A model generated the notes under the pieces. It saw nothing but the letters and a program-made list of their open reading frames with translations. It did not search any database and was not told where the DNA came from. From Giardia muris (lineage: Eukaryota; Fornicata; Diplomonadida; Hexamitidae), in contig CM016926.1 in NCBI GenBank assembly GCA_006247105.1, positions 558,001 through 622,000 on the forward strand: a DNA stretch of 64,000 bases, read 5' to 3'. The translations under genes were made by a program, and so were the position numbers. Position 1 is the first letter of the stretch. Every line of letters begins with the position of its first letter. This document shows, one piece after another, positions 30,841 to 39,353 of this stretch.

Positions 30841-30846
30841 TTCACT
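30841..30846 (-). promoter_or_regulatory. AGTGAA poly(A) signal overlapping VSP stop (left copy)
   Basis: AGTGAA begins at the last base of the VSP TGA stop codon, the usual tight arrangement in Giardia surface-protein genes. Confidence 0.65.
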
Positions 30847-32720
30847 CACTTCCCCCTGCATCCGAACCACCAACCGAGGAAGCCCCCGAGACCTCCCAGC
30901 ACCAGCAGGACGGCAATGACGATTCCCGCAATGGCACCCCCCGAGAGCCCCGAAGAACTGGAGGAGGGGGGAGGGGGGCAGGTCCCATTGGCGTCGGGGC
31001 TGTTTCCATTCCAGCAGGTCGTGCAGGCGTCCTTCGTGCAGACCGTGCATCCTGAAGGGCAGGCCGTGCAGTTGAAGGGAGAGCCAGAGGCCGAGTTGTA
31101 GTATCCGATGGAGCAGTTAGTGCAGGTGAGGGCATTGTTGTTCGAGGTGCACGTCCCGCACCCGGCCGGGCAGAGGGTGAAGGTCCCTGAGGTCGTGTCG
31201 AGAGGGAAGGGGGCGTTGGTGGCAGCCTGAGTGCACTTCCCATCGGCATCGGCCGTCTGGCACAGCTTGCTCCCGACCGAGGTCCCGGAGGTGAGGGTTA
31301 TGGGATAGCAGCCTCCGTTGAAGAAGAAGTAGTTGGGGGAAGTACTCCCAGTCGGATTCTTGCACGCCTCGCACTTCGTGGCGGTCTTCTCGACAGGATT
31401 CCCGTCCGCCTTCATGCAGACGTTGTCCCCGGCTGCTCTCGTCCCCGTGTTGACGTCCCCGATCGGGGTGCAGGTCCCATCGATCGGGACGAACCCGGCC
31501 TTGCACTCCTTGCAGACGAGGGCCTCCCCGACGAGGAACTGGTTGTCCTTGGAGCAGATCCCCATCGAGCTCGCCTTGTAGGGGGAGAGGCAGGCCCCGT
31601 TGTAGAACATGTATCCATTGAGGCAGGAGGCGCAGGAGCCGGAGGAGGGGTCCTTTGTGCACACCTTGTCGTTCACGTCGACGCACTCATTGTCGACCGG
31701 GATCTGATCGCTCTTCGAGCACACGTCGCAGACGAGCCCGAGGCCGAGGTTGAGGCAGCTCTCGCATCCCGTCGAGCACTGGTTGCAGGCCGTGATGGCG
31801 GAGCCGTTCTTGACAGGCCCGAATCCCGCCTTGCAGCCCGTGCACTTGGTCACGTCGTCGTTACAGATCCCGCAATTCTGGACGGTGCAGGCGGTGCAGG
31901 TCTTAGCGGTGTCTCCGACGAGGCCGAAGCCCTCCTTGCAGGCGGTGCAGGCTGTAGATGAGCAGGTTTTGCAGTTCTCAACGGTGCACTTCGTGCAGGT
32001 TCCGTAGTTCTTGGTCGTATCGCTGTTAGCAGTATAGAAGAACCCTTCAGAGCACTTGTCGGTATCACAGTTTTGATGATTCGTGTCGGTGTCGCACTGA
32101 TCGCACCCAGTGGGGCAGGCCTCACAAGTTGCCGAGGTGCCCGACCCCGAAAGGAAGAAGGCGGGCCCGCACTTGGAGCAGGCGTTGGCAGCACTCGCCT
32201 GGACGCAGTTCTCGACTGAACAGGAGTAGCAGTTGGCGTTGTTCGCATCTGGGAGGTAGCCCGAAGCGCAGGCGTCGCACTTCCCGGTCCCAACAGCGTA
32301 TCCAGTTGCGCACGTCTTGCAGGTGTTGGCCTGGCTCGCCTCGGTGCAGTGGTCGCAACTCGTGCACTCGAAGCACTGGGTCATGGAGGTCGAGCTGTCG
32401 GGTTTGTAGCCCGAGGCGCAGGTGTTGCATTTACTGGCTGGAGTGTCATATCCAGTCTTGCAGGTGTCGCAGGTGTTGTCAGAACTCGCCGTGGCACAGT
32501 TGGTGCAGGCGGCGCAGGAGTAGCAGGCGGTTTTGTCTTCCTTGGGAAGGAAGCCGTCGTTGCAGGCGTCGCACCCTGAGTTGTCTGCATTGCACGTCTT
32601 GCAGTTGTTGATGGAACAAGTGTCGCTCCTGACTTTTCGGAGCTCGTTGTCGCCGGGAAGAGAGGCCCTTACTTGGGCAGCGATGACAGCATTCACCACG
32701 AGCAGGAGTGAAACGAACAT
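30846..32720 (-). CDS. Variant surface protein (VSP), left copy
   Basis: This 624-aa type I membrane protein belongs to the family behind antigenic variation. Residues 1-19 form a signal peptide (MFVSLLLVVNAVIAAQVRA). The ectodomain (about 20-585) is Cys-rich, with about 30 CxxC motifs, many Thr/Ser/Gly residues and repeated CxxCxxGY-like units. A Pro/Ser-rich spacer (CPPPPSSSSSG) leads to one TM helix (about 591-620) and a short tail ending GCRGK. Giardia VSPs share this layout with a CRGKA tail; the GCRGK variant is one reason to suspect G. muris. The start context gAATGTTC resembles the PyAATGTT type reported for VSP genes rather than the A-run of the other genes. The protein is identical to the right-arm copy. 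Only one VSP is normally expressed per cell, so either copy may be silent. Confidence 0.95.
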   Translation of the reverse strand: MFVSLLLVVNAVIAAQVRASLPGDNELRKVRSDTCSINNCKTCNADNSGCDACNDGFLPKEDKTACYSCAACTNCATASSDNTCDTCKTGYDTPASKCNTCASGYKPDSSTSMTQCFECTSCDHCTEASQANTCKTCATGYAVGTGKCDACASGYLPDANNANCYSCSVENCVQASAANACSKCGPAFFLSGSGTSATCEACPTGCDQCDTDTNHQNCDTDKCSEGFFYTANSDTTKNYGTCTKCTVENCKTCSSTACTACKEGFGLVGDTAKTCTACTVQNCGICNDDVTKCTGCKAGFGPVKNGSAITACNQCSTGCESCLNLGLGLVCDVCSKSDQIPVDNECVDVNDKVCTKDPSSGSCASCLNGYMFYNGACLSPYKASSMGICSKDNQFLVGEALVCKECKAGFVPIDGTCTPIGDVNTGTRAAGDNVCMKADGNPVEKTATKCEACKNPTGSTSPNYFFFNGGCYPITLTSGTSVGSKLCQTADADGKCTQAATNAPFPLDTTSGTFTLCPAGCGTCTSNNNALTCTNCSIGYYNSASGSPFNCTACPSGCTVCTKDACTTCWNGNSPDANGTCPPPPSSSSSGLSGGAIAGIVIAVLLVLGGLGGFLGWWFGCRGK

Positions 32721-34881
32721 TCTACCGGCAGAGGGTCGAAGCGGGATTCCGGGTGTGCTGGTGCCGGACAGAGGGCTCGGAAGGACTGTCGGGATGTGGG
32801 AAGGAGTCGAGAGCGGGCCGTGGGAAGAGGCGTTCGAGGTCGTCCAGAGGGGTCACGGTGTTGTCAGGAGGGAAGGGACATCCCGCAGGACGGGGCAGAT
32901 CCGACTTGGGAATAGTCCGAAAGCCCATCCCCCGTCCTGGACTCACTCCCCCCATGGATCTGGAGGACATCGGACGCCTTTGAGTTGAGGGGAGAGGCCG
33001 TTCTGCAGGCAGGTTCATGACCTCATGTGGCCGTCTGCCCTCAGGGACAAGTCCGGCCATGACAGGGCCCGGGGGTCCGCTTCGACAGGGAGCGTGTGAT
33101 CGCATCCCTCGGCACTGGACAACTCTATCAGCACCCCGGTTGTCCCGGCCCCACTTGTGCGAGTGCTATGTGGACCAGTCCAGGACCACGCCGGTGGACG
33201 AGGAGCACGGTTGATAGTTGAGATGGCGTGCCGATCCCTGACAGGGGACTCGCAGCATCCGGAAGTCCTGAGCAGTCTCGCATGCCTCAAGACGCCTCTG
33301 GTGGGGGAACGTCCTGGGCATCGATCCGCCTGGGGACTGCACAGGGAGGCAGTGTCCTTGGCGTACTCGGTCAGGACTGGATCGACGACGATGCTCAGAC
33401 GAAGGCTCGGTCCTCGTCTTCGGGGCTGATGGTCTGGGACGTTGGGGGGCTCGTATGCCACTGACTCCACTCTGAAGGACAGACTTCATCGCTTCCAGCC
33501 GGCCCAGAAGACCCCGTAGTTGCCCCGTTGCTCGTCTCCCAGTCCGAAAGGGGATCGGTCGAAGGTTTCCTCAATGCTGTGCTTCCGTCCAGACACCCCA
33601 CGCCTCTGAGGTCAGCGGTCATCCCAGCTCGGATCGTGGGAGCCAGCAGGACGTCCTGGACCACAGAGAACCGAGGGGCAGGGGGGTTCCGAAGACGCCC
33701 AGGAAGTCCCATTGGGCGGCCGTGCAGTCCAACAAGAAGCGCCCAGTCGACACGATCCTCCGGGGCCGGCCTGGCCTACGACTTGCGGGCTCTTTGGTGG
33801 TCGGTTCCTACAGCCTCCTCTGCGTACTGAGAAGTCAGAAGCGTCCTTCTACTCCCCGATGGCTCGGTCCCAGGCCATGCAGACCTTCTACCCTCTCTGT
33901 GACTACAAAGACGAGGAGGGAGAAACAGGGGAGGCCAAGAGGTCGCTTATGGAGGACTTCCTCGTGCAACCCCGGGCCCAAGGGACTGCTCGACTGTCCT
34001 TACCTCCGGGGTATCGTACATCGGCCATCGAGAGGAGATTAGCCACGCCCGGGGCGGCTTCAGGTCGTGAGGGACAGATCCCGGCAGTTATGCTCCGCTC
34101 GAAGCCACAGGCAGGAGTCCTTCCGAGTGATCGTGGCTCCCCCGGCTTCCAGCCAGCGAGGAACGGGGTCAGACGTGCGTCCCACCGGGGCTCTCCGAAA
34201 GGATGGTGCGTCGTTCCTTGACAGGTCGAGGAGCAGATCGATGCTCGTGGTTCGGGCCTGCTCTCCAGGACGTCCCGGTCCGTTCTATTGTTCCTGGACA
34301 CCTCAGGAGAGCGGGATAATCACACAGCTCCCCGGCCTGAGCCCACCGGGTGCTCGGGGAGGGGCCGATCGAATGGACTGCTATCACCAACGTGGACGAG
34401 CCCCCACCATCCCCTCCCTCGGACATCCCGGAGCGAGTCTTCCCCTCTCCCTTCTCTGAGGAGGAGGACCGAAGGGCTCCAAGCACATCGGCCTTCTTGT
34501 CGAAAGAGCCTCCAGCCCCCGGTCGACCGGAGGCATCTCCCGCCACCTCTCTGACCGGGACGCCCCCCACCGAGCTAAGGAGCGGGGGTCCTGTCTGTTG
34601 GCCCCCTCCCAGAGCCGGCCGTCAAGCGGGAGGTGTGATCGACCCCCAGGGGAAGCCTCCCGGACTCCCTGAGGACTCTTCCCCAGAGGACTGGACCCCC
34701 ACAACCCTCCCCTCTCCCAGTAGGGGCATAGGACTGAGAGTGCTCCTCCCCAGCTATTCACACGTCTTTCGTTCGTCCTGGTGGAGCACGATCCCCAGGA
34801 CTCGGGGAGTTGAGAATGTCCAGCCAGGCACTCCACGCACTTCGTTGATGTTGAAGACAGTGGGTGTAAGATATGAGAGTC
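32721..34881. other. 2.1-kb VSP upstream region without supportable gene (left arm)
   Basis: Open frames of 100-180 codons overlap on both strands and in several frames here. I could find no protein family in any of them, no A-rich start context, and only R/P/S/G-rich composition, typical of translating GC-rich non-coding DNA. The longest are 34350-34898 (plus) and 33015-33470 (minus). It may be decayed coding sequence or long VSP flanking DNA. The identical mirror copy is at 39354-41514. Confidence 0.5.
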
Positions 34882-35310
34882 CTAGAGGTACACCTTGACG
34901 GTGCTCTCGACGGGAGTCCTGCAGAGCGGGCACCTCCCGTTCCTGGTCTGCTCTGCACAAGTGGAGCAGACGCAGATGTGGTTGCAGGGCTGGAGAAGTG
35001 TGTCCTTCGGATTCGTGAGGCAGATGACACAGGTCATCCCCTCTGGAAGACTTCCGGACGAGGAGAGCTCCATGACGCCTCTTCGGTTGGCTGCTCCAGG
35101 GGTCGGGGGAGGGATCCGTTCCAAGCCCTCGTACTCGAGGAGCTCGTGGACTCGGGAGTAGTGGCCTCTCAACGCCTTCCCATTGTAGGCGTACCACTTG
35201 GCTGCGTGTTCCTCATCCCTTGGGGAGGGTCCTTCGCCCTCTCCTGGAGACAGTCAAGGAGGAAGGCCTCCATCTTCACTTGTCCTCGCCTTCCGGACTG
35301 ATGGGCAGGA
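34882..35310 (-). pseudogene. 5'-truncated ankyrin-RING fragment at the inner end of the left arm
   Basis: On the minus strand this encodes the tail of an ankyrin protein, with AAKWYAYNGKALRGHYSRVHELLEYEG resembling the post-ankyrin segment of the neighbouring kinase (AKWYANN, then VRKLLKNEG). A complete C-terminal RING follows (CVICLTNPKDTLLQPCNHIC, then CPLCRT, ending KVYL). Upstream of about 35262 the frame is closed by a TGA, and related sequence continues in another frame (from an ATG near 35248). No ankyrin repeats precede it, because the kinase gene ends at 35356. The RING part up to 35034 is inside the repeat arm; the ankyrin tail is unique and differs from the right-hand gene. Confidence 0.7.
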
Positions 35311-35355
35311 CCGCCTGATCCATTGAGGCTCTTGGGTCGTCATCCGGGACTCGGA

Positions 35356-37932
35356 TCAACCACTCTTCTGGGTCACGTGCCTCTCTGCCTCTTCTAGAAC
35401 AGCTTGTGCTGTCGGACGGTCTTCGGGGTTCTTTGAGAGCATCCGGGAGATGAGGGGACCAAGCTCACCCCTTCCCTCGATGACTGGGGGCTCTTCCACA
35501 GCAATAGCGATCACATTGGAGAAGGGGAGCATCCCAGTGCACATCTCATATCCAATCACCCCCAGGGCCCAGACGTCGACCGGGAAGGAGTACTGCGGCT
35601 CCGGATCATAGAGCTCATGGGCCATGTAGAGCTCCGTCCCTGCGATCGTGCTCATCCGGCGAGACCTGGCGGCATCTCGAACGAGTCCGAAGTCTGCGAG
35701 GACGAGCCTTCCATTTGGAGCAAGGAAGATGTTCCCCGGCTTCAGGTCTCTGTGGACGAGCCCCCTCTCGTGGAGGTAGGCAAGACCGCTCGCCATCTCC
35801 CGAAGGCATCTCCACACCTCCTCGTCCCTGAAGGGCTCTCCCCTCTTCCCGCGCCCCCGGACCTCGTCGAGGAGCGTCCCGGAGCACCACTCCATCACGA
35901 GGTAGGCGGTCCCGTTGTCCGGGTCGTCGTGCACCCGGTGGTAGCGGAGGACGTGGGAGTGCTCGAGGGAGGGGATGGTCCCCATCTCCCTTCGGAGGGA
36001 GTCGACGATCGTCCTCTCCATCTCCTCGTACTCGACGACCTTCAGGGCGCAGTTCCTGTGCTCCTCGGACCAGGCGGAGAAGACGGTCCCGAAGGCCCCC
36101 CTTCCGAGCCTCCCCGTAAGCTGGAAGGACGAGAGCTCATCGGGAAGGTCGGGGAGCTGGACCTTCTTTCTGAGGAGAGGCGTGATCTTCTTCTTCTTCC
36201 CATCGGGAAGGCCGTTGGCGACGTCCTCTGCCGTCCTGCCCTCCCCGTCCCTCAGGTCCCTCTCCAGAAGGAGGAGGCCGACGCACTCCTCGTGTCCTTC
36301 CCCCACTGCATGCATCAGGGCCGTCAATCCCCTCCCGTCCTGGAGGCGGGCCTCGAGGGGCCGGAGGAGGCGGACGACCTCGGTCTGGCCTCGGGAGGCG
36401 GCGTGCATCAGGGCCGTCATGCCTGAGGAGTCCTTCTGTCCCGCCTGGTCGAGGTGCCTTCGGAGTGTGTTGAGGTCTCCCTGGATGGCGGATGAGATGA
36501 GAGAGCTGTCCTCCCGTGCAGGGGGAAGCCTGCCCCCGACAGCAGCGAGGTTCTGGAGGAGGATCCTCTTCTCCTCCTCCACCTCCTCGAGGCGTCTCTG
36601 AAGGTCTTTCATGTCATGGTTCTCGGTCCTCAATTGGGTAACCTCCTTCTCGAGGGCGATGTTCTGGGCCTTCTGGTCAGCGAGTGCTCTCTTAAGGTCC
36701 TCAGTGGTCTTGGAGAGTTGCTCCTGAAGGGTCGCCTTCTCTGTGGTGAGGGAGTTGATGAGGGCTCGGTTCTGGTCAGAGGTCTTTCGAAGGTCCTCGC
36801 ACATCTCCGCATGCCTCTTGGACTCATTGATAGTATTGTCGAGCTGTTGTTTGAGGGAGGAGACTTCTGCAGTTAGCCGATCGATTCGAGTATTGTCCCG
36901 TCGTTCCCTGTCCTCGAACTGTTTGTGGAGGATATCGTTCTCTTCGTTGGTCTTGGAGAGCTGGGCTTTGAAGGAGGATATCTCTTGATTCATCTGGGAG
37001 AGCCGCTCCTCTGCTTCTTCTTGCGCCTTCTTGGAGGAGGATAGCTGCTCCTGAAGAGAAGTGTTCTCTGTGCGTAGGTGGGAGATCTTGTTGTCCTGCT
37101 TGAGTGTTGTGCTTTCCATCTCAGTGAGCTGGTTCTTGAGAGAAGCGTTCTCTCCCCTCGCCTCGGCAAGGCTCTTCTCGGCCTCCTGTGCTCTCTTGTT
37201 CAGGGCCTCGTTCAGCTCGTGATTCTTCTTGGACTCATCGATGGCATTGTCGAGCTGCTGTTTGAGAGAGGAGACTTCCCGATTCAGTTGGGATAGCTCA
37301 TTCTTCATTTCCTCATGTGCATTCTTGAAGGAGGAGAGGTCTTTCCTGAGAGACTCATTCTCAGTGGTGAGCTCATCGACACGCTCTCGAAGCTCAAGCA
37401 TTTCAGCAGGGTTTGATGGATGAGGGAGGCGAATTGTTCCTTCGTTCTTGAGGAGCTTGCGGACCTGGGTGAAGTCTCCTCTCTCTGAACTGTTATTCGC
37501 GTACCACTTGGCAGTGTGACCTTTAGAGTCTTTCATTCCTTGTTCATAAGGGAGGAGGAGCTGGACGACATTGGGACGGTTGTAGTGGGATGCTATCATG
37601 AGAGCGGTCGTTCCAGAAGGGAAGGGAACTGTTTTGCCATATAGAGCGATTGTACTATTCTCTGTTGCCTGCTTCCCCGCCTCTGAAAGGAGGAGCCAGG
37701 CACAGTCTGTCTTGCCATGGTAGGCGGCCCACATCAGTGCGGTCCATCCAAAGTTGTTCTGCATCCCAATCTCCCTCTCGAGGAGGGGGATGCAATTGGC
37801 GTGACCCTTCCAGGCGGCAAACATTAGGGCCGTCTGACCATTTCCACCCTTCTTCCCAACCTGATTGAGATTCCTTTTCACGCCCTCGAGGTCGCCATCT
37901 CTAGCCGCCTCCATCAAAGCAGTAACGGACAT
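35356..37932 (-). CDS. Ankyrin / coiled-coil / ankyrin / NEK-type kinase
   Basis: The domain order in this 858-aa protein is unusual: N-terminal ankyrin repeats (about 1-165), a long coiled coil (about 180-465), a second ankyrin block (about 480-570) and a C-terminal kinase (about 590-855). The kinase has GRLGRGAFGTV (about 600-610), the ATP lysine in ALKVVEY, HRDLKPGN (about 724) and DFG (about 744). The usual APE reads AHE (about 770). All catalytic residues are present, so it is probably active. In most diplomonad NEKs the kinase is N-terminal. The ATG follows ttcaaaa, and N-terminal MSVTALMEAARDGDLEGVKR shows the canonical start of the local ankyrin family. It sits in the unique centre of the inverted repeat, divergent from the ankyrin-RING gene. 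Confidence 0.9.
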   Translation of the reverse strand: MSVTALMEAARDGDLEGVKRNLNQVGKKGGNGQTALMFAAWKGHANCIPLLEREIGMQNNFGWTALMWAAYHGKTDCAWLLLSEAGKQATENSTIALYGKTVPFPSGTTALMIASHYNRPNVVQLLLPYEQGMKDSKGHTAKWYANNSSERGDFTQVRKLLKNEGTIRLPHPSNPAEMLELRERVDELTTENESLRKDLSSFKNAHEEMKNELSQLNREVSSLKQQLDNAIDESKKNHELNEALNKRAQEAEKSLAEARGENASLKNQLTEMESTTLKQDNKISHLRTENTSLQEQLSSSKKAQEEAEERLSQMNQEISSFKAQLSKTNEENDILHKQFEDRERRDNTRIDRLTAEVSSLKQQLDNTINESKRHAEMCEDLRKTSDQNRALINSLTTEKATLQEQLSKTTEDLKRALADQKAQNIALEKEVTQLRTENHDMKDLQRRLEEVEEEKRILLQNLAAVGGRLPPAREDSSLISSAIQGDLNTLRRHLDQAGQKDSSGMTALMHAASRGQTEVVRLLRPLEARLQDGRGLTALMHAVGEGHEECVGLLLLERDLRDGEGRTAEDVANGLPDGKKKKITPLLRKKVQLPDLPDELSSFQLTGRLGRGAFGTVFSAWSEEHRNCALKVVEYEEMERTIVDSLRREMGTIPSLEHSHVLRYHRVHDDPDNGTAYLVMEWCSGTLLDEVRGRGKRGEPFRDEEVWRCLREMASGLAYLHERGLVHRDLKPGNIFLAPNGRLVLADFGLVRDAARSRRMSTIAGTELYMAHELYDPEPQYSFPVDVWALGVIGYEMCTGMLPFSNVIAIAVEEPPVIEGRGELGPLISRMLSKNPEDRPTAQAVLEEAERHVTQKSG

Positions 37933-38171
37933 TTTTGAACATCAAGCATCCCCTTCACCAGCCTTCCACTGAGGCCCCCATCTGACACTCTGGGCATCCA
38001 ACCACTACCAACGACCTGCCCCGAGGACGGGAGGCCCACAGCTCTCCTCGGGGTGCTCTCGTCCCTGGATAAGCTCCCATTGATCGTCACTCTCCCCTTA
38101 TAGCCCCCCAACCCCCTGGTGAGGGTCGGACCCGTTCCCCTCTCAAGGACGAATGGTCTCTGACGAGAGCC
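37933..38171. promoter_or_regulatory. Divergent intergenic region at the centre of the inverted repeat
   Basis: This segment lies between the kinase start and the first possible start of the ankyrin-RING gene. Only the kinase side has a clear A-rich initiator (tcaaaaATG). I see no comparable element on the other side, which adds to doubt about that gene's start. Confidence 0.4.
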
Positions 38172-39353
38172 GTGCCAGACGGAGAGAGGAGCCCACTGGC
38201 TTCCCGGGGACGGGTGCATCGATCTGGACGCCCCTCTGTTGTCGAGGGGATGCGAGATGGTGGGTCAGCCTCTGGGACCGGAGGGGAGGGAGCTGGGGCT
38301 CGGAAACATCCCCACTCCTTTGAGACATCGAGAGGGAAGGACGATCTCGATGAGGTCGGGGAGAGGAACGAAGATGGACGGACTGCACTGTGTAGGCCGC
38401 AAGACGTGGCCGCACAGATTGTGTTCCTCCTTTCTGAGGCAGGAAAGCAAACAACGAAGGACTGGAATGGGCTTCCCCCCGGAACAACTGCTCTCATGAT
38501 CGCGGCCCATCGCAACTATCCCGAGGTCGTTGGGTTCATCTACCCCTACGAGCAGGGCAAAAGAGACGCCAATGGGAAAACAGCCCTCATGAAGGCCGCA
38601 GAGGAAGGCCATGTCAGCTGTGCGCTCCTGCTCAGGGGGGAGACCGGGATGCAGGACAAGGATGGGTGGACCGCACTGATGTGGGCCGTGTGGAACGGCC
38701 ACACGAACTGTGTCCGACTCCTCCTCTCCGAGGTTGGGGTTCAGGCGACGCAAGAGTGCAACGGCTTCCCTTCTGGAGCGACCGCCCTCATAATGGCAGC
38801 CCACCGAAGCCATCCCGAGATCGTTGAGCTCCTTCTCCCCTACGAACAGGGAATGAAAGACTCCGAAGGCCATACCGCTCACTGGCATGCGAACAACAAA
38901 GGGTACTCCGCCCAGGTCCGAAAGCTCCTTAAGAAAGAAGGCACGAAGCGCCTTCCTCCTTCACTGAACTCTGAAGTACTCGAACTCCGAGAGTGTGTCA
39001 ACGAACTCGCCGTCGAGAACGAGTCTCTCAAGAGGGGCCTCTCCTCACTCAAGAATGCCCAAGAAGAGGCGGATGACGAGCCGTCTCAAATGAGCCAGAA
39101 AGTCTCCTCCTTCGAGGAGCGGTTAGAGAAGTGCCAGGAGATGAACAGAAGCCTTCGGAGGACCCTGAACCAGAAGACCGAAGAGGCTAAAGCGATCACA
39201 ACCTGTGTCATCTGCCTCACGAACCCGAAGGACACACTTCTCCAGCCCTGCAACCACATCTGCGTCTGCTCCACTTGTGCAGAGCAGACCAGGAACGGGA
39301 GGTGCCCGCTCTGCAGGACTCCCGTCGAGAGCACCGTCAAGGTGTACCTCTAG
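38172..39353 (+). CDS. Ankyrin-repeat protein with C-terminal RING finger
   Basis: This 393-aa frame has ankyrin repeats (about 75-245), a short coiled coil (about 265-335) and a RING finger (about 344-382) with CVIC, CNHIC, CSTC and CPLC, ending KVYL. RING-ankyrin proteins are likely E3 ubiquitin ligases; the target is unknown. The first 75 or so residues look wrong. There is no canonical ankyrin-family start, and GRTALCRPQDVAAQIVFLL reads like GRTALMWAA-type repeat sequence shifted by small deletions and then restored. The true start is therefore uncertain (Met27 at 38250 is an alternative), and the gene may be decaying at its 5' end. The last 153 bp (RING) are inside the right repeat arm. 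Confidence 0.7.
   Translation: MPDGERSPLASRGRVHRSGRPSVVEGMRDGGSASGTGGEGAGARKHPHSFETSRGKDDLDEVGERNEDGRTALCRPQDVAAQIVFLLSEAGKQTTKDWNGLPPGTTALMIAAHRNYPEVVGFIYPYEQGKRDANGKTALMKAAEEGHVSCALLLRGETGMQDKDGWTALMWAVWNGHTNCVRLLLSEVGVQATQECNGFPSGATALIMAAHRSHPEIVELLLPYEQGMKDSEGHTAHWHANNKGYSAQVRKLLKKEGTKRLPPSLNSEVLELRECVNELAVENESLKRGLSSLKNAQEEADDEPSQMSQKVSSFEERLEKCQEMNRSLRRTLNQKTEEAKAITTCVICLTNPKDTLLQPCNHICVCSTCAEQTRNGRCPLCRTPVESTVKVYL

Larger units (their letters stand above)
29240..35034 (+). repeat. Left arm of 5.8-kb inverted repeat
   Basis: The reverse complement of this segment matches 39201-44995. Paired positions sum to 74235 throughout. The translations compared across the arm are identical between copies, and the only base difference I found is at 35011/39224, close to the inner end. 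At the outer end the match stops after four G/C bases at 29240/44995. At the inner end it stops at the start of a RING-coding segment. The arm holds a broken ankyrin-RING gene, a VSP gene, 2.1 kb of apparently non-coding DNA and a RING 3' end. Confidence 0.97.

Noticed and set aside
32129..32611. Arg/Cys/Ser-rich frames antisense to the VSP
   Set aside because: They are mirror translations of the repeated TGC/GCA-rich VSP coding sequence with no independent signal.
33015..34898. Long open frames of 100-182 codons on both strands in the VSP flank, possibly a retroelement or recombinase
   Set aside because: I looked for reverse transcriptase, RNase H and recombinase signatures in the frames and found none. 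Overlap in several frames and the Arg/Pro/Ser bias point to GC-rich non-coding DNA.
35617..36426. 269-codon plus-strand frame opposite the kinase gene
   Set aside because: It is antisense to a kinase domain with all motifs intact. Biased third positions in GC-rich genes commonly give long antisense frames.
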